NCBI GenBank assembly: GCA_012719125.1
Contig: JAAYAY010000124.1
Location: 1-64,000, forward strand
From: Planctomycetaceae bacterium
Lineage (GTDB): Bacteria > Planctomycetota > Planctomycetia > Pirellulales > Thermoguttaceae
DNA: 64,000 nucleotides
Reading direction: 5' to 3'
Positions 54,669 to 63,026 of the stretch are shown one piece after another. The notes beneath the pieces are model-generated. The model searched no databases and was not told where the DNA came from. It saw only the letters and a program-made list of their open reading frames with translations. Within the stretch, counting starts at the first letter, position 1. Each line of letters starts with the position of its first letter. The position numbers and the translations under genes are program-made.

Positions 54669-55676
54669 ATGCAGAAGAACGACTTGATCGTAATCGCGGG
54701 AGCAGGCGGCTTCATCGGCGGATCGCTCGCTCGCTACTTCACCAACAAGGGCTTCACCAACATCCGTGCCGTCGACAAGAAGCCGATCGACCAGTGGTAC
54801 CAAAAGACCCCAGGCGTCGAGAACATCCCCGAGTGCGATCTCAATCTCCGCGAGAACTGCTTCAAGGTCTGCGAGGGAGCGGTGGAGGTCTACAACTTCG
54901 CCGCCGACATGGGCGGCATGGGGTTCATCGAAAACAACAAGGCCGAGTGCATGCTGACCGTGCTGATCAGCACCCACATGCTCCTGGCGGCCAAGGAAGT
55001 GGGCAAGGTCGAGCGGTTCTTCTACTCGTCGTCGGCCTGCGCCTACAACACCCAGAGGCAGCAGGAGACGGACGTCACCGCCCTGAAAGAATCCGACGCC
55101 TACCCGGCCATGGCCGAAGACGGCTACGGCTGGGAGAAACTGTTCACCGAACGGATGTGCCGCCACTTCATGGAAGACTACGGCATGGAGACTCGGGTCG
55201 CCCGCTTCCACAACGTCTACGGCCCCTATGGCACCTGGGACGGCGGGCGCGAAAAGGCCCCCGCCGCCATCTGCCGCAAGGTCATTGCCGCCAAGGACGC
55301 CGGTTCCGACGAAATCGAGATCTGGGGCGACGGCGAGCAGACCCGAAGCTTCATGTACATCGACGATTGCGTCAAAGGCATCGACATGATCACCCACAGC
55401 GACATCCGCGAGCCGATCAATCTCGGCTCGTCGGAACTCGTCTCGATCAATCAGCTCGTCGACTATGCGGAAGAAGTCGGCGGGGTGAAGCTCAAGCGGA
55501 AATACAAACTCGACGCCCCCAAGGGCGTTCGCGGACGCAACAGCGACAACACCATGATCCAGGCGCGCCTCGGCTGGGAACCCAACCTCCCGCTCCGAGA
55601 AGGGATCGCCAAGACCTACGCCTGGATCGAGCAGCAGTACGCGGATCGAAAGGCAGGGAAGCCGACGGTGAGTTAA
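54669..55676 (+). CDS. GDP-mannose 3,5-epimerase
   Basis: 335 residues. Strong overall likeness to the plant enzyme: GAGGFIGG, NFAADMGGMGFI, FFYSSSACAYN, KESDAYPA, RFHNVYGPYGTWDGGREKAP, EIWGDGEQTRSF and GVRGRNSDN. Catalytic residues are present: Tyr153 and Lys157 (YGWEK), Cys124 in SACAY and Lys196 in GREKAP. It converts GDP-mannose to GDP-L-galactose or GDP-L-gulose with bound NAD. AAGGAACAAACCG precedes the ATG at 54669. The mannose-1-phosphate guanylyltransferase two genes on would supply GDP-mannose. Confidence 0.93.
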   Translation: MQKNDLIVIAGAGGFIGGSLARYFTNKGFTNIRAVDKKPIDQWYQKTPGVENIPECDLNLRENCFKVCEGAVEVYNFAADMGGMGFIENNKAECMLTVLISTHMLLAAKEVGKVERFFYSSSACAYNTQRQQETDVTALKESDAYPAMAEDGYGWEKLFTERMCRHFMEDYGMETRVARFHNVYGPYGTWDGGREKAPAAICRKVIAAKDAGSDEIEIWGDGEQTRSFMYIDDCVKGIDMITHSDIREPINLGSSELVSINQLVDYAEEVGGVKLKRKYKLDAPKGVRGRNSDNTMIQARLGWEPNLPLREGIAKTYAWIEQQYADRKAGKPTVS

Positions 55677-55701
55677 CCCCCCCGACAGCGAGTGCGGAGT
55701 C

Positions 55702-56091
55702 ATGTTGAAGACCGGCATCCTGAACCCCAACGTCCTTTCGCTGCTCGCCCGCGTGCGCCACACCAACACGCTGGTGATCGCCGATCGAGGTTTCCCCTTC
55801 TGGCCGCAGATTGAGACCGTCGATATCTCCCTGGTCGACGACATCCCCACCGTTCGCCAGGTCCTGGCCGCCTTGCGGGGCAACTTCGTGATCGGGGCCG
55901 CCTTCATGGCCAATGAGTTCCTCGGCGAAAACGGCGCCGACGTGCAGCGGCACTATGCTGAGTTGCTCGCCCCCGTCGAGGTCCGTTTCGAGCCGCACCT
56001 GGAATTCAAAACCCGCGTCCCCAAAACGATCGGCCTGATCCGCACCGGCGACACCACCCAGTACGGGAACATCATCCTCGAATCCGCTTGA
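55702..56091 (+). CDS. RbsD/FucU-family sugar mutarotase-like protein
   Basis: 129 residues. RbsD/FucU proteins interconvert sugar anomers. The fold's early motif is RVRHTNTLVIADRGFPFWP (His and Asp), and the late KTIGLIRTGDTTQYGNIILE is typical. The usual His-Gly-Asp is His-Thr-Asn here, a change close to the active site. It lies 25 nt after the epimerase and 23 nt before the guanylyltransferase, so an operon. Confidence 0.85.
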   Translation: MLKTGILNPNVLSLLARVRHTNTLVIADRGFPFWPQIETVDISLVDDIPTVRQVLAALRGNFVIGAAFMANEFLGENGADVQRHYAELLAPVEVRFEPHLEFKTRVPKTIGLIRTGDTTQYGNIILESA

Positions 56092-56114
56092 CCACGTGAG
56101 GTGGAACCCGTCCC

Positions 56115-57209
56115 ATGCGCTACGCAACCGTCATGGCCGGCGGCTCGGGAACTCGGCTCTGGCCCATGTCCCGCGCCGGACTCCCCAAGCAACTCATACC
56201 CTTCATTCGCGGACGTTCGCTGCTCGAAATCGCCGTAGATCGCCTGGCCGGGCTCGTCGCCCCAGAACGGCAATTCATCTGCACGGGTGAGAAGCACCGC
56301 CGGCAGATCCTCGCCGCCATGCCCGGCCTGGCCGACGACCGGATCCTCGGCGAACCGCAAGGGCGCGATACGCTGGCGGCCGTCGGCTTCCCGGCTGCCG
56401 TTGCCATGCGCGACGACCCCGACGCCGTCATGGCCGTCTTCACCGCCGACCACCTCATCGAACCGATCGACGACTTCCAGCGCCGGGTCGAAATAGGCTA
56501 CCGGATCGCCGAGCAGAACCCCAACACGCTCGTCACCTTCGGAATCAAACCGACGCACGCGGCCACCGGCTTCGGCTACGTCGAAATGGGCGAGCCGCTG
56601 AGCGGATTCGATCAGGCCTATCGGACGGTTCGCTTCGTCGAGAAGCCCGACCGGCAGACGGCCGAGCAGTATGTCGCGTCCGGCCGCTATGCTTGGAACA
56701 GCGGCATGTTCGTCTGGCGGGCCGACACGCTGCTCCAGTGCATTCGGCGCTACAAACCCGACGCTCACGCCGACCTGATGCGAATCGCCGATGCCTGGGG
56801 AACTCCCGAGCAGGCTGACGTGTTGGAGGCGGTCTATCCCACGCTCGAGAAGATCAGCGTCGACTTCGCCGTCATGGAGCCGGCCTCAACCGATCCGGCC
56901 GTCGAAGTCGCCACCGTATCGATGCCGCTCCGCTGGCTCGACGTCGGGAGCTGGCCCGCCTACGGCGAAACCCTCGAAGCCGACCCGTCCGGAAACCGCA
57001 CGGCCTGCAACCGCGTCGTCCTCCTCGACTCCTCCAACAACCTGGTGGTCGGCGACGATCCCGATCATCTCATCGCCGCGGTCGGAATCGAGAATCTCGT
57101 GGTCGTCCACACGCGAGAAGCGACCCTCATCTGCCGCCGCGACCACGCCGAGAAGATCAAGCAACTGCACCAGGCGATCGGTGAGAAGTTCGGCGACGAA
57201 TACCTGTAG
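56115..57209 (+). CDS. manC: Mannose-1-phosphate guanylyltransferase
   Basis: 364 residues. It makes GDP-mannose from mannose-1-phosphate and GTP. The pyrophosphorylase signature is AGGSGTRLWPMSRAGLPKQL, with TADHLIEP near residue 113-120, FGYVEMG, FVEKPD and WNSGMFVW. It is a single-domain enzyme without the C-terminal isomerase domain. Together with the epimerase it forms a route from mannose-1-phosphate to GDP-L-galactose or GDP-L-gulose. Confidence 0.92.
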   Translation: MRYATVMAGGSGTRLWPMSRAGLPKQLIPFIRGRSLLEIAVDRLAGLVAPERQFICTGEKHRRQILAAMPGLADDRILGEPQGRDTLAAVGFPAAVAMRDDPDAVMAVFTADHLIEPIDDFQRRVEIGYRIAEQNPNTLVTFGIKPTHAATGFGYVEMGEPLSGFDQAYRTVRFVEKPDRQTAEQYVASGRYAWNSGMFVWRADTLLQCIRRYKPDAHADLMRIADAWGTPEQADVLEAVYPTLEKISVDFAVMEPASTDPAVEVATVSMPLRWLDVGSWPAYGETLEADPSGNRTACNRVVLLDSSNNLVVGDDPDHLIAAVGIENLVVVHTREATLICRRDHAEKIKQLHQAIGEKFGDEYL

Positions 57210-57300
57210 GGAGCATAGTGTCGTTGTTCGCTCCGCGAATAAGCGTCTTCTCGCAAAGCGAAAGCGACTTTCCCCGGCCAGGACCAATAGGCGAGTTGAG

Positions 57301-57537
57301 CTACCGCCGCAGCTTCTGATACAGGCTGACCAGAAACACCAGCGCCATGGGGGCCGCCGCCACAAGGGCAAACCCGACCCAATAAATCGGCTCGCCCGGT
57401 TTGTGCCGCGTGAGAATGCTCCACGCCCCGGCCAGAAGCCCCACGGGGATTGCCAGGAAGAACAACGTCGCCATCCCGAACTGGTAGCGCCTCCGATGAG
57501 GTCGGTCGTCGCGAGGCTCAAAGGGATTGCTGGACAC
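57301..57537 (-). CDS. Small two-helix membrane protein
   Basis: 78 residues starting at GTG (57537), with GGAGG 10 nt upstream. Two hydrophobic segments, near residues 22-42 and 50-72, follow an Asn/Pro/Arg-rich cytoplasmic start (SNPFEPRDDRPHRRRY). No known family. It is convergent with manC. Confidence 0.65.
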   Translation of the reverse strand: MSSNPFEPRDDRPHRRRYQFGMATLFFLAIPVGLLAGAWSILTRHKPGEPIYWVGFALVAAAPMALVFLVSLYQKLRR

Positions 57538-57575
57538 TAGTTAGCGCCTCCAACTCATTAGCGGACCGGTTCCTA

Positions 57576-57596
57576 CCCCGACGTCCCAGAGCGGGG
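57576..57596. repeat. Small hairpin sharing a 12-mer with the 40-bp repeat
   Basis: CCCCG (57576-57580) pairs with CGGGG (57592-57596). The intervening ACGTCCCAGAGC (57581-57592) also occurs at 46293-46304. Confidence 0.5.
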
Positions 57597-57660
57597 CAAG
57601 CCCGCAACCCAACCTTCACAAACATGCGCGCACCATGCGCACAAGTCCAGCACAAAGACA

Positions 57661-58530
57661 CTAAGACTTGAGTTTCGCAATCCGCTTGACGACGTCGGCT
57701 TGGGTCCAGGAGCGATCGGTGGGCAGAATGACGTAGCATGCCTTGTCGTTGCAGCAGTCGACGATCACTTGCCGGCTGTTGGGGGTGCTGAAACCGGTGG
57801 GACAGGGCTCGTGCCCGCTGATGAGCACTTCCGCTTTAACCTGAGTGGCAAACGCCTCGGCATTGTCTTCCCGATAGTCTCGTCCCCAGACGAGATCGAA
57901 GATCGGGCCTCGCCCGTGAAAATCCGCCAGTTCGAGTTCCCGATGGAAGACGCTCACGTCGAACGGGCTGGTATCGCTCCCCTGAGGGATGCTGTGGCTG
58001 CAGAACACTCCGCCCGGCAACCGGACCGCCAGGGGCGACGACTGGATAAACGCGAACGACGCCTCGCGGACTTTGTCGGCCGCCGGACCATAAGCGTGCT
58101 GCAATCCAAGGCGGAACAGCAGATTCAGCATCTGGTTGTTCTTCTGGATCGGATAGTCGGTCAACTCGGCCAATTCGTGATTGCCGAGCAGGAAATGCAC
58201 TCGCCCAGGAAACTCGGTGACCGTCTTGGCCACGTCTTCGAGCAGCGTATGTGACATGCAGCCGCCGTTGGCCGGATAGACGGGGCCACCGTGGCAGACT
58301 TCCTGCAAGATGAGATGACGCCGCGGATTGTTCCGCAGATCGGCGATACGGCGGATCGCGTTGAAGTTGTGCCGATGCCCATGAAGATCGCCGGTGATCA
58401 TGACCTCCGCGGCCGAATCGGGGCCGAGTACGACCACGTTGCCGGCCCGATCCGGATTCTCCCGGTTGATGCGGGCGGCCTCCTCGAAGCACTCGATGAT
58501 TTTCTCAATGAACTCGATCGACGCGACCAT
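57661..58530 (-). CDS. Calcineurin-like metallophosphoesterase
   Basis: 289 residues from the ATG at 58530. The metal-binding motifs are ITGDLHGHRHNF, FLLGNHELAEL and VLISGHEPC, matching the calcineurin-like (PPP-type) phosphoesterase fold. It would be a cytoplasmic phosphatase or nucleotide hydrolase; the substrate cannot be told. An in-frame ATG at 58557 is an alternative start with an equally weak ribosome site. Confidence 0.87.
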   Translation of the reverse strand: MVASIEFIEKIIECFEEAARINRENPDRAGNVVVLGPDSAAEVMITGDLHGHRHNFNAIRRIADLRNNPRRHLILQEVCHGGPVYPANGGCMSHTLLEDVAKTVTEFPGRVHFLLGNHELAELTDYPIQKNNQMLNLLFRLGLQHAYGPAADKVREASFAFIQSSPLAVRLPGGVFCSHSIPQGSDTSPFDVSVFHRELELADFHGRGPIFDLVWGRDYREDNAEAFATQVKAEVLISGHEPCPTGFSTPNSRQVIVDCCNDKACYVILPTDRSWTQADVVKRIAKLKS

Positions 58531-58915
58531 GGATCTCTGGTTTCCTGCACATGGCATGACTGTCCCAATGCAAAGGATATCCGCCTCGGCGACAGCCGAA
58601 AACCCCGGCGCACTGACTGGAAGGGCGAGAGACCCAGCATGACTTCTATTCGCCACCCCCCCAACCGAGGCAGGGAGTTTGCTTTTTTGAGGATATTCAA
58701 CGGTGCTTGCGGCCCCGGGCCGGTTGTACCTGTCGTGCCGAGGGAGCCAGTTCTGCCGATTTTCTGGACTCTGCCGATTGTCCGGCCGATGTCATGGGAT
58801 AGGAGAGAAATCGTTCTGCGACGCCGCACCGGGGGGCCGGTTCCCGCGGCAAGGACCATAGGGCCTTGCATGCCTGGCGGTATCCGGAGAACGACCCGAA
58901 AGGAAACAGAAGACA
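58531..58915. other. Divergent intergenic region
   Basis: About 385 bases. A GCAAGG / CCTTGC inverted repeat lies near 58849-58870, shortly before the lipoprotein gene. No gene or clear promoter recognised. Confidence 0.4.
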
Positions 58916-59194
58916 ATGAAGAATGCATGGCTGATTTTGTTGGCGGTCGTCCTCGCGGTGGGAGTGACCGGGTGCGCCCATCAAGGAATGTATGGCGGCT
59001 GCATGCAAGGCAGTTGCATGGCGGCCCCTGAAACCTGCGCTCCGTGCGGCATGGGCGGCGGAATGGGCCACGGCTGTGGTTCGGGGCCCTGTGTCATGGG
59101 CGGCGCTCCGCTCAGTGCGATGCAGTATCCGTACTACACCACACGCGGCCCGCGAGACTTCTTCGTCAGCAGCCCGAAGCCTCTCGGTCCCTGA
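58916..59194 (+). CDS. Cysteine-rich lipoprotein
   Basis: 92 residues. Signal peptide with lipobox VTGC (Cys about residue 20), so lipid-anchored. The mature half is rich in Gly, Met and Cys (GGCMQGSCMAAPETCAPCGM, then GHGCGSGPCVMGG), which could bind a soft metal such as copper, as Cys/Met clusters often do; this is inference. AAAGGAAACAG lies before the ATG. A terminator follows. Confidence 0.72.
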   Translation: MKNAWLILLAVVLAVGVTGCAHQGMYGGCMQGSCMAAPETCAPCGMGGGMGHGCGSGPCVMGGAPLSAMQYPYYTTRGPRDFFVSSPKPLGP

Positions 59195-59242
59195 GGCAGA
59201 TTCGGCCGTTCTGTTAGCGGCCCTGAGAAACACGAAGATCGG

Positions 59243-59277
59243 ACGCCCCCGGCTCCGGGTGCGTTTGATCATTTCTT
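59243..59277 (+). terminator. Terminator of the lipoprotein gene
   Basis: ACGC-C-CCCGG pairs with CCGGG-TGCGT around 59243-59264, followed by a T-rich TTTGATCATTTCTT. Confidence 0.5.
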
Positions 59278-59331
59278 GAGTAGGCCGACAAGCCTGCTGG
59301 GGATTAGTACTGCCGCTCGATTGAAATGATC

Positions 59332-60816
59332 CTATTTCGTGGGCTGCCAGGCTGGCTCGACCATCTGGGCATTCATCGCCTCCCAGACGCGCTTCAACTC
59401 GCCCAACTTGTCAGGATTCTCCTGAGCCCGGTCGTCCTGCTCGGCAAGATCGTCGGCCAGGTCATAGAGATGCCACTCGGCGTCCCCTCGACCCGGGTTG
59501 CGCAGCAGCTTCCAGTGGCCCACGCGAACGGCGGTCCGTTGGTTCATCCGCCAGAACAGCATGTCGTGAGGCCAACCGGCATTCTCGCCGCTCAGATACG
59601 GCATCAGGTCGACCCCGTCGATCGGGCGGTTCTTCGGCAAGGGAGCCCCGGCAACTGCGGCCGCCGTGCCGAAGATGTCGAGTGAGATCACCGGTTTCTC
59701 GTAGATTTGGCCCTTCGGCAGGCAGCCTTTCCACTGCACCATGAACGGCACGCGGATTCCCCCCTCGTAGACGTCGCCCTTTTCGCCGCGCAGCGGCAAA
59801 TTACTCGAAGTCAGTTCCCGGGTTGGGCCGCCGTTGTCGCTCAAAAAGAAAATGAGCGTATTGTCTTCCAGTCCGGTCTCACGGAGTGTTGCCAGGACTG
59901 CCCCCACACTGTCGTCCACGTTGCCCAGCATGGCGGCAAAAATACGGCGATGAACGTCGTCGATCTGCCCGAAGCGAGCCATATACCTGTCGGTTCCCTG
60001 CAACGGGCTGTGCACCGCGTTGTAGGCCAGATAGAGAAAGAACGGTTTGCGCTGGTGCCGCTTGATGAAGTCGACGGCTTCCCGCGTCAGTGCATCGGTC
60101 AGATACTCCTGCTCTTCCACCGGCTGGCCGCCGCGCAGAATCGGGTTGTTGGCGTCGTAGGCCGGTTCGTCGTGTCTCATGTGGGTCGTGTAGATCAGAT
60201 TCCCGTCGATCCAGCGGCCCTGGCCGCCGTCGGGCAGAGCTTTGCGCCGCAACATCGTCGTCACCTGCCGATAGGGCGGCGCAACGTAGAAGTGCCCTTC
60301 GTGCAGGAACCCGAAGAACTCGTCGAACCCGCGACGCAGCGGGTGGTACGGCGCCGATCCGCCCAGATGCCACTTGCCGATCAGGCCGGTCGTGTAACCC
60401 GCGTCGTGCAAGTGCTGGGCCAGGGTCAATTCCGAAACCGGGAGACCGCAACCGGGCTCCTCATTGCGAGCCCCGATTGGGTTGAATTCGTAGCCGAACC
60501 GAGTCGGAAACCGGCCCGTCATCAACCCGGCCCGCGACGGGCTGCAATAGGCCGCCGTGACATACCCGGCCGTGAACCGGATACCCGACGCCGCAATCGA
60601 ATCGATGTGCGGTGTGGGAATCTGAGCATTCCCCTGACAACCCAACTCACCATAGCCCAGATCGTCGGCCAGCAAGACCACGATATTCGGCTGGTCGGGC
60701 CGCGCTAAATCGCCGGCCCGGGAATTCTCGGGCAAGACCGAAATCGAACCGAGCAGCAACAGGATGCAAGTGATTCGGCCAAGATCGTCGTCGAGTATGC
60801 CGATCGTATCAGGCAT
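59332..60816 (-). CDS. Secreted sulfatase (type I, formylglycine)
   Basis: 494 residues with a hydrophobic N-terminal segment (ITCILLLLGSISVLP) that acts as a signal peptide after a longer than usual start. Metal-binding Asp-Asp in VVLLADDLGYGELG and the formylglycine motif Cys91-Ser-Pro-Ser-Arg (AAYCSPSRAG) are complete, as is GLIGKWHLGG. It releases sulfate from sulfated glycans. The Cys must be converted by an FGE or anaerobic maturase, which is not in this window. Same direction as the PPC/DUF1501 pair, 21 nt downstream of it. Confidence 0.92.
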   Translation of the reverse strand: MPDTIGILDDDLGRITCILLLLGSISVLPENSRAGDLARPDQPNIVVLLADDLGYGELGCQGNAQIPTPHIDSIAASGIRFTAGYVTAAYCSPSRAGLMTGRFPTRFGYEFNPIGARNEEPGCGLPVSELTLAQHLHDAGYTTGLIGKWHLGGSAPYHPLRRGFDEFFGFLHEGHFYVAPPYRQVTTMLRRKALPDGGQGRWIDGNLIYTTHMRHDEPAYDANNPILRGGQPVEEQEYLTDALTREAVDFIKRHQRKPFFLYLAYNAVHSPLQGTDRYMARFGQIDDVHRRIFAAMLGNVDDSVGAVLATLRETGLEDNTLIFFLSDNGGPTRELTSSNLPLRGEKGDVYEGGIRVPFMVQWKGCLPKGQIYEKPVISLDIFGTAAAVAGAPLPKNRPIDGVDLMPYLSGENAGWPHDMLFWRMNQRTAVRVGHWKLLRNPGRGDAEWHLYDLADDLAEQDDRAQENPDKLGELKRVWEAMNAQMVEPAWQPTK

Positions 60817-60837
60817 TGCAAGGCCAGCCTGCAGAAT

Positions 60838-62964
60838 CTACTTGGACGCCTCACACTCCGCCACCTTGGCGTTGTAGAACTCGTCGGTGAGCAGCCACTC
60901 CTCGTAGAGAAGCCTGAGCTGTCGAAGACGTCCTTCCACTTGCCGCTTGGTGAACTGGGCCGGCGTGGCTCCCGCCTTGGGGGGCTTCACTTCCACGGTT
61001 GTCTCCTTGGGAATCCGCGTGGGCGGCGGCCGCCTGAACGGATTGGAGACCAGCAACGAGAACTCCTCGGCCGGCAGCAGATGCCGCCACAGGAAGGCCT
61101 GCATGCGGTCCTCGGCGGGCACGACCTCGTGAACCACTTCTTGATCCCCGATCTTCGCTCGACCTTCGATCACCAGGCGAACGGGACCGTCGCTCACCGC
61201 CAGCGACGTCTTGATCCCGAATTTCACGGTCTCGGCGCCCTTCTTCAGGGTGACCGGCGACGCAGAAAAGCCCTTCTTGGGGGCTGCCAGAGTCAACACG
61301 ATGTCCCCGTCGAAACCGTCCTTGCGAATTGCATAGACCGTGACGGCAGCAGAGCCCCTGCCGCGAATGCCGCCGCCCGACGGCACGGCACGCAAGGCGA
61401 AATCCGGCCGGGGAGCGCTGAGACGCAACCGGTACGCATGGTCCTTGCCCCCGCTGCGAGCCGTGTCGCCCAGATGGACGAAATAGGTGCCGTCGGCGGG
61501 CAACTTGACCATGAGGCAGGAATCGGCATGGTGCGTGTTCAGCCCGACGCCCGGATCCTCGCAATCGTCGTTCAAGGCCAGCACCTTGCCGCTGGAATCC
61601 GTCAGCTTCAGCATCGAATCCACCGGCGAGTCGAGACGCCGCGCCATGACCTCCGCAACGATCGTGTCGCCCGCCTTGCCTTCAATCTGAAACACGTCCC
61701 AATCGTCGCACTTGTCGATCCGACCGTTGACGATGATGGGGAGAGTCACCTTCTGAGCGCGCGACGGATCGTCGTTCGACTCCTTGTCGAGACACTCCGG
61801 CAACGTATCCAGGGCGAACGGCACGCGATTGGTCACCATCTTGCCCTTTTTCGCGGTTACCCAATGGATCCCGGCCTCGGCATCTTGAGAGGGGGCACAC
61901 ACTTTCGCCCCATTCAGATGCCAGCCGTCCATCTCGATCCCCGCCGCCTCGCCCACGCGACCCCCTAACGGAAAGACGCTCGTCAGATAGGGAATCTCGC
62001 CGAGCGTGACGCGATATACAAAATCCTCGCGGCCACGGAACAGGGCATCGGTGATCGTCAGCACATACTCCCCGTCCTTGGGAACCTCGAAACAGAACGT
62101 CGGGTCGGGCTTGAAGCGGAAATCATCGTTGTAAGCCACCTCTTTGCCGTCCGCATCGCACACGCTCACCACCGGCTGGAACCAACCGGGTACGGCGTCG
62201 GCAATGTATGGCACGAGGCTCCTCGCGTCGACCGAGGCAACAAGTTGTTGGCCCTTCTCGGCAGTGAAACGGTAGCGATTGAATTCACCCGACGCGATCT
62301 GCCCGTTCATCGTGCACGGGATCGTGATTTGCACTTCTTCTTCCTCGGGCGGCCTCTTCCGCTGCGCCAGCGCCTCTTTGCCAAGCACCTGGACGTCGGA
62401 CGTGGTCATCGGCTTGCGGGCGACTTCCGGCACCTGGCCAACGTGAAAAGGCATCGGGTTCGTCATCCCTTGGGCCGTGATCAGCCTCAGTTCCCGCGGG
62501 CCGGGTTCGGCATCCGGGGCGATCGTCACTTCGATCACCGCAATGCTCGACAACGCGGCGCAGGCCGGACGATTGACCCATTCCCGGACCCGGCTCTCGA
62601 TGTTGGCGATGATCTCCCGCGTTTCCTTGTCCGCCGGCGCGGGCTTGGCCTTCGCCCAGCTTCTGGTCCTGGTTCTTGCTGCCGGCTTCAAGTCCCGCAG
62701 TTGCTCCCGGAGGAGCGTCATCTCCTGGTTGCTCAAGCGGCGGTAGTACTGGACCAACTTGGCCGAGACGCCTTCTCCGGTGACCACGGCGCCGCTGGCA
62801 CCGTCGATTCGCTGTCCGCCCAACTTGACCTCGACGGTAGTGCCTTGCTGGCCGCCCGCGGGATAGACGAAGCCGATGTAGGGGGTCGACTGCCCCTGCG
62901 CCGACGAGGCAACGGCCAACCATCCAACCAGCCCCATGATCGGAAGCCATTGAACTCTACTCAT
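60838..62964 (-). CDS. Secreted PPC-domain protein
   Basis: 708 residues with a Sec signal peptide (about 1-26). The planctomycete-type N-terminal part (PYIGFVYPAGGQQGTTVEVK) is followed by two or more pre-peptidase C-terminal domains; the clearest contains DDWDVFQIEGKAGDTIVAEV and the ADGTYFVHLGD region. These usually flank DUF1501 genes. GGAG lies 6 nt before the ATG at 62964. No catalytic motif was recognised. Confidence 0.85.
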   Translation of the reverse strand: MSRVQWLPIMGLVGWLAVASSAQGQSTPYIGFVYPAGGQQGTTVEVKLGGQRIDGASGAVVTGEGVSAKLVQYYRRLSNQEMTLLREQLRDLKPAARTRTRSWAKAKPAPADKETREIIANIESRVREWVNRPACAALSSIAVIEVTIAPDAEPGPRELRLITAQGMTNPMPFHVGQVPEVARKPMTTSDVQVLGKEALAQRKRPPEEEEVQITIPCTMNGQIASGEFNRYRFTAEKGQQLVASVDARSLVPYIADAVPGWFQPVVSVCDADGKEVAYNDDFRFKPDPTFCFEVPKDGEYVLTITDALFRGREDFVYRVTLGEIPYLTSVFPLGGRVGEAAGIEMDGWHLNGAKVCAPSQDAEAGIHWVTAKKGKMVTNRVPFALDTLPECLDKESNDDPSRAQKVTLPIIVNGRIDKCDDWDVFQIEGKAGDTIVAEVMARRLDSPVDSMLKLTDSSGKVLALNDDCEDPGVGLNTHHADSCLMVKLPADGTYFVHLGDTARSGGKDHAYRLRLSAPRPDFALRAVPSGGGIRGRGSAAVTVYAIRKDGFDGDIVLTLAAPKKGFSASPVTLKKGAETVKFGIKTSLAVSDGPVRLVIEGRAKIGDQEVVHEVVPAEDRMQAFLWRHLLPAEEFSLLVSNPFRRPPPTRIPKETTVEVKPPKAGATPAQFTKRQVEGRLRQLRLLYEEWLLTDEFYNAKVAECEASK

Positions 62965-63026
62965 GAGCCACTCCGTAGTCTTGACCGCAAGAACCGAACA
63001 TCGTGTCGGATGGGATCTGCCGGCCC

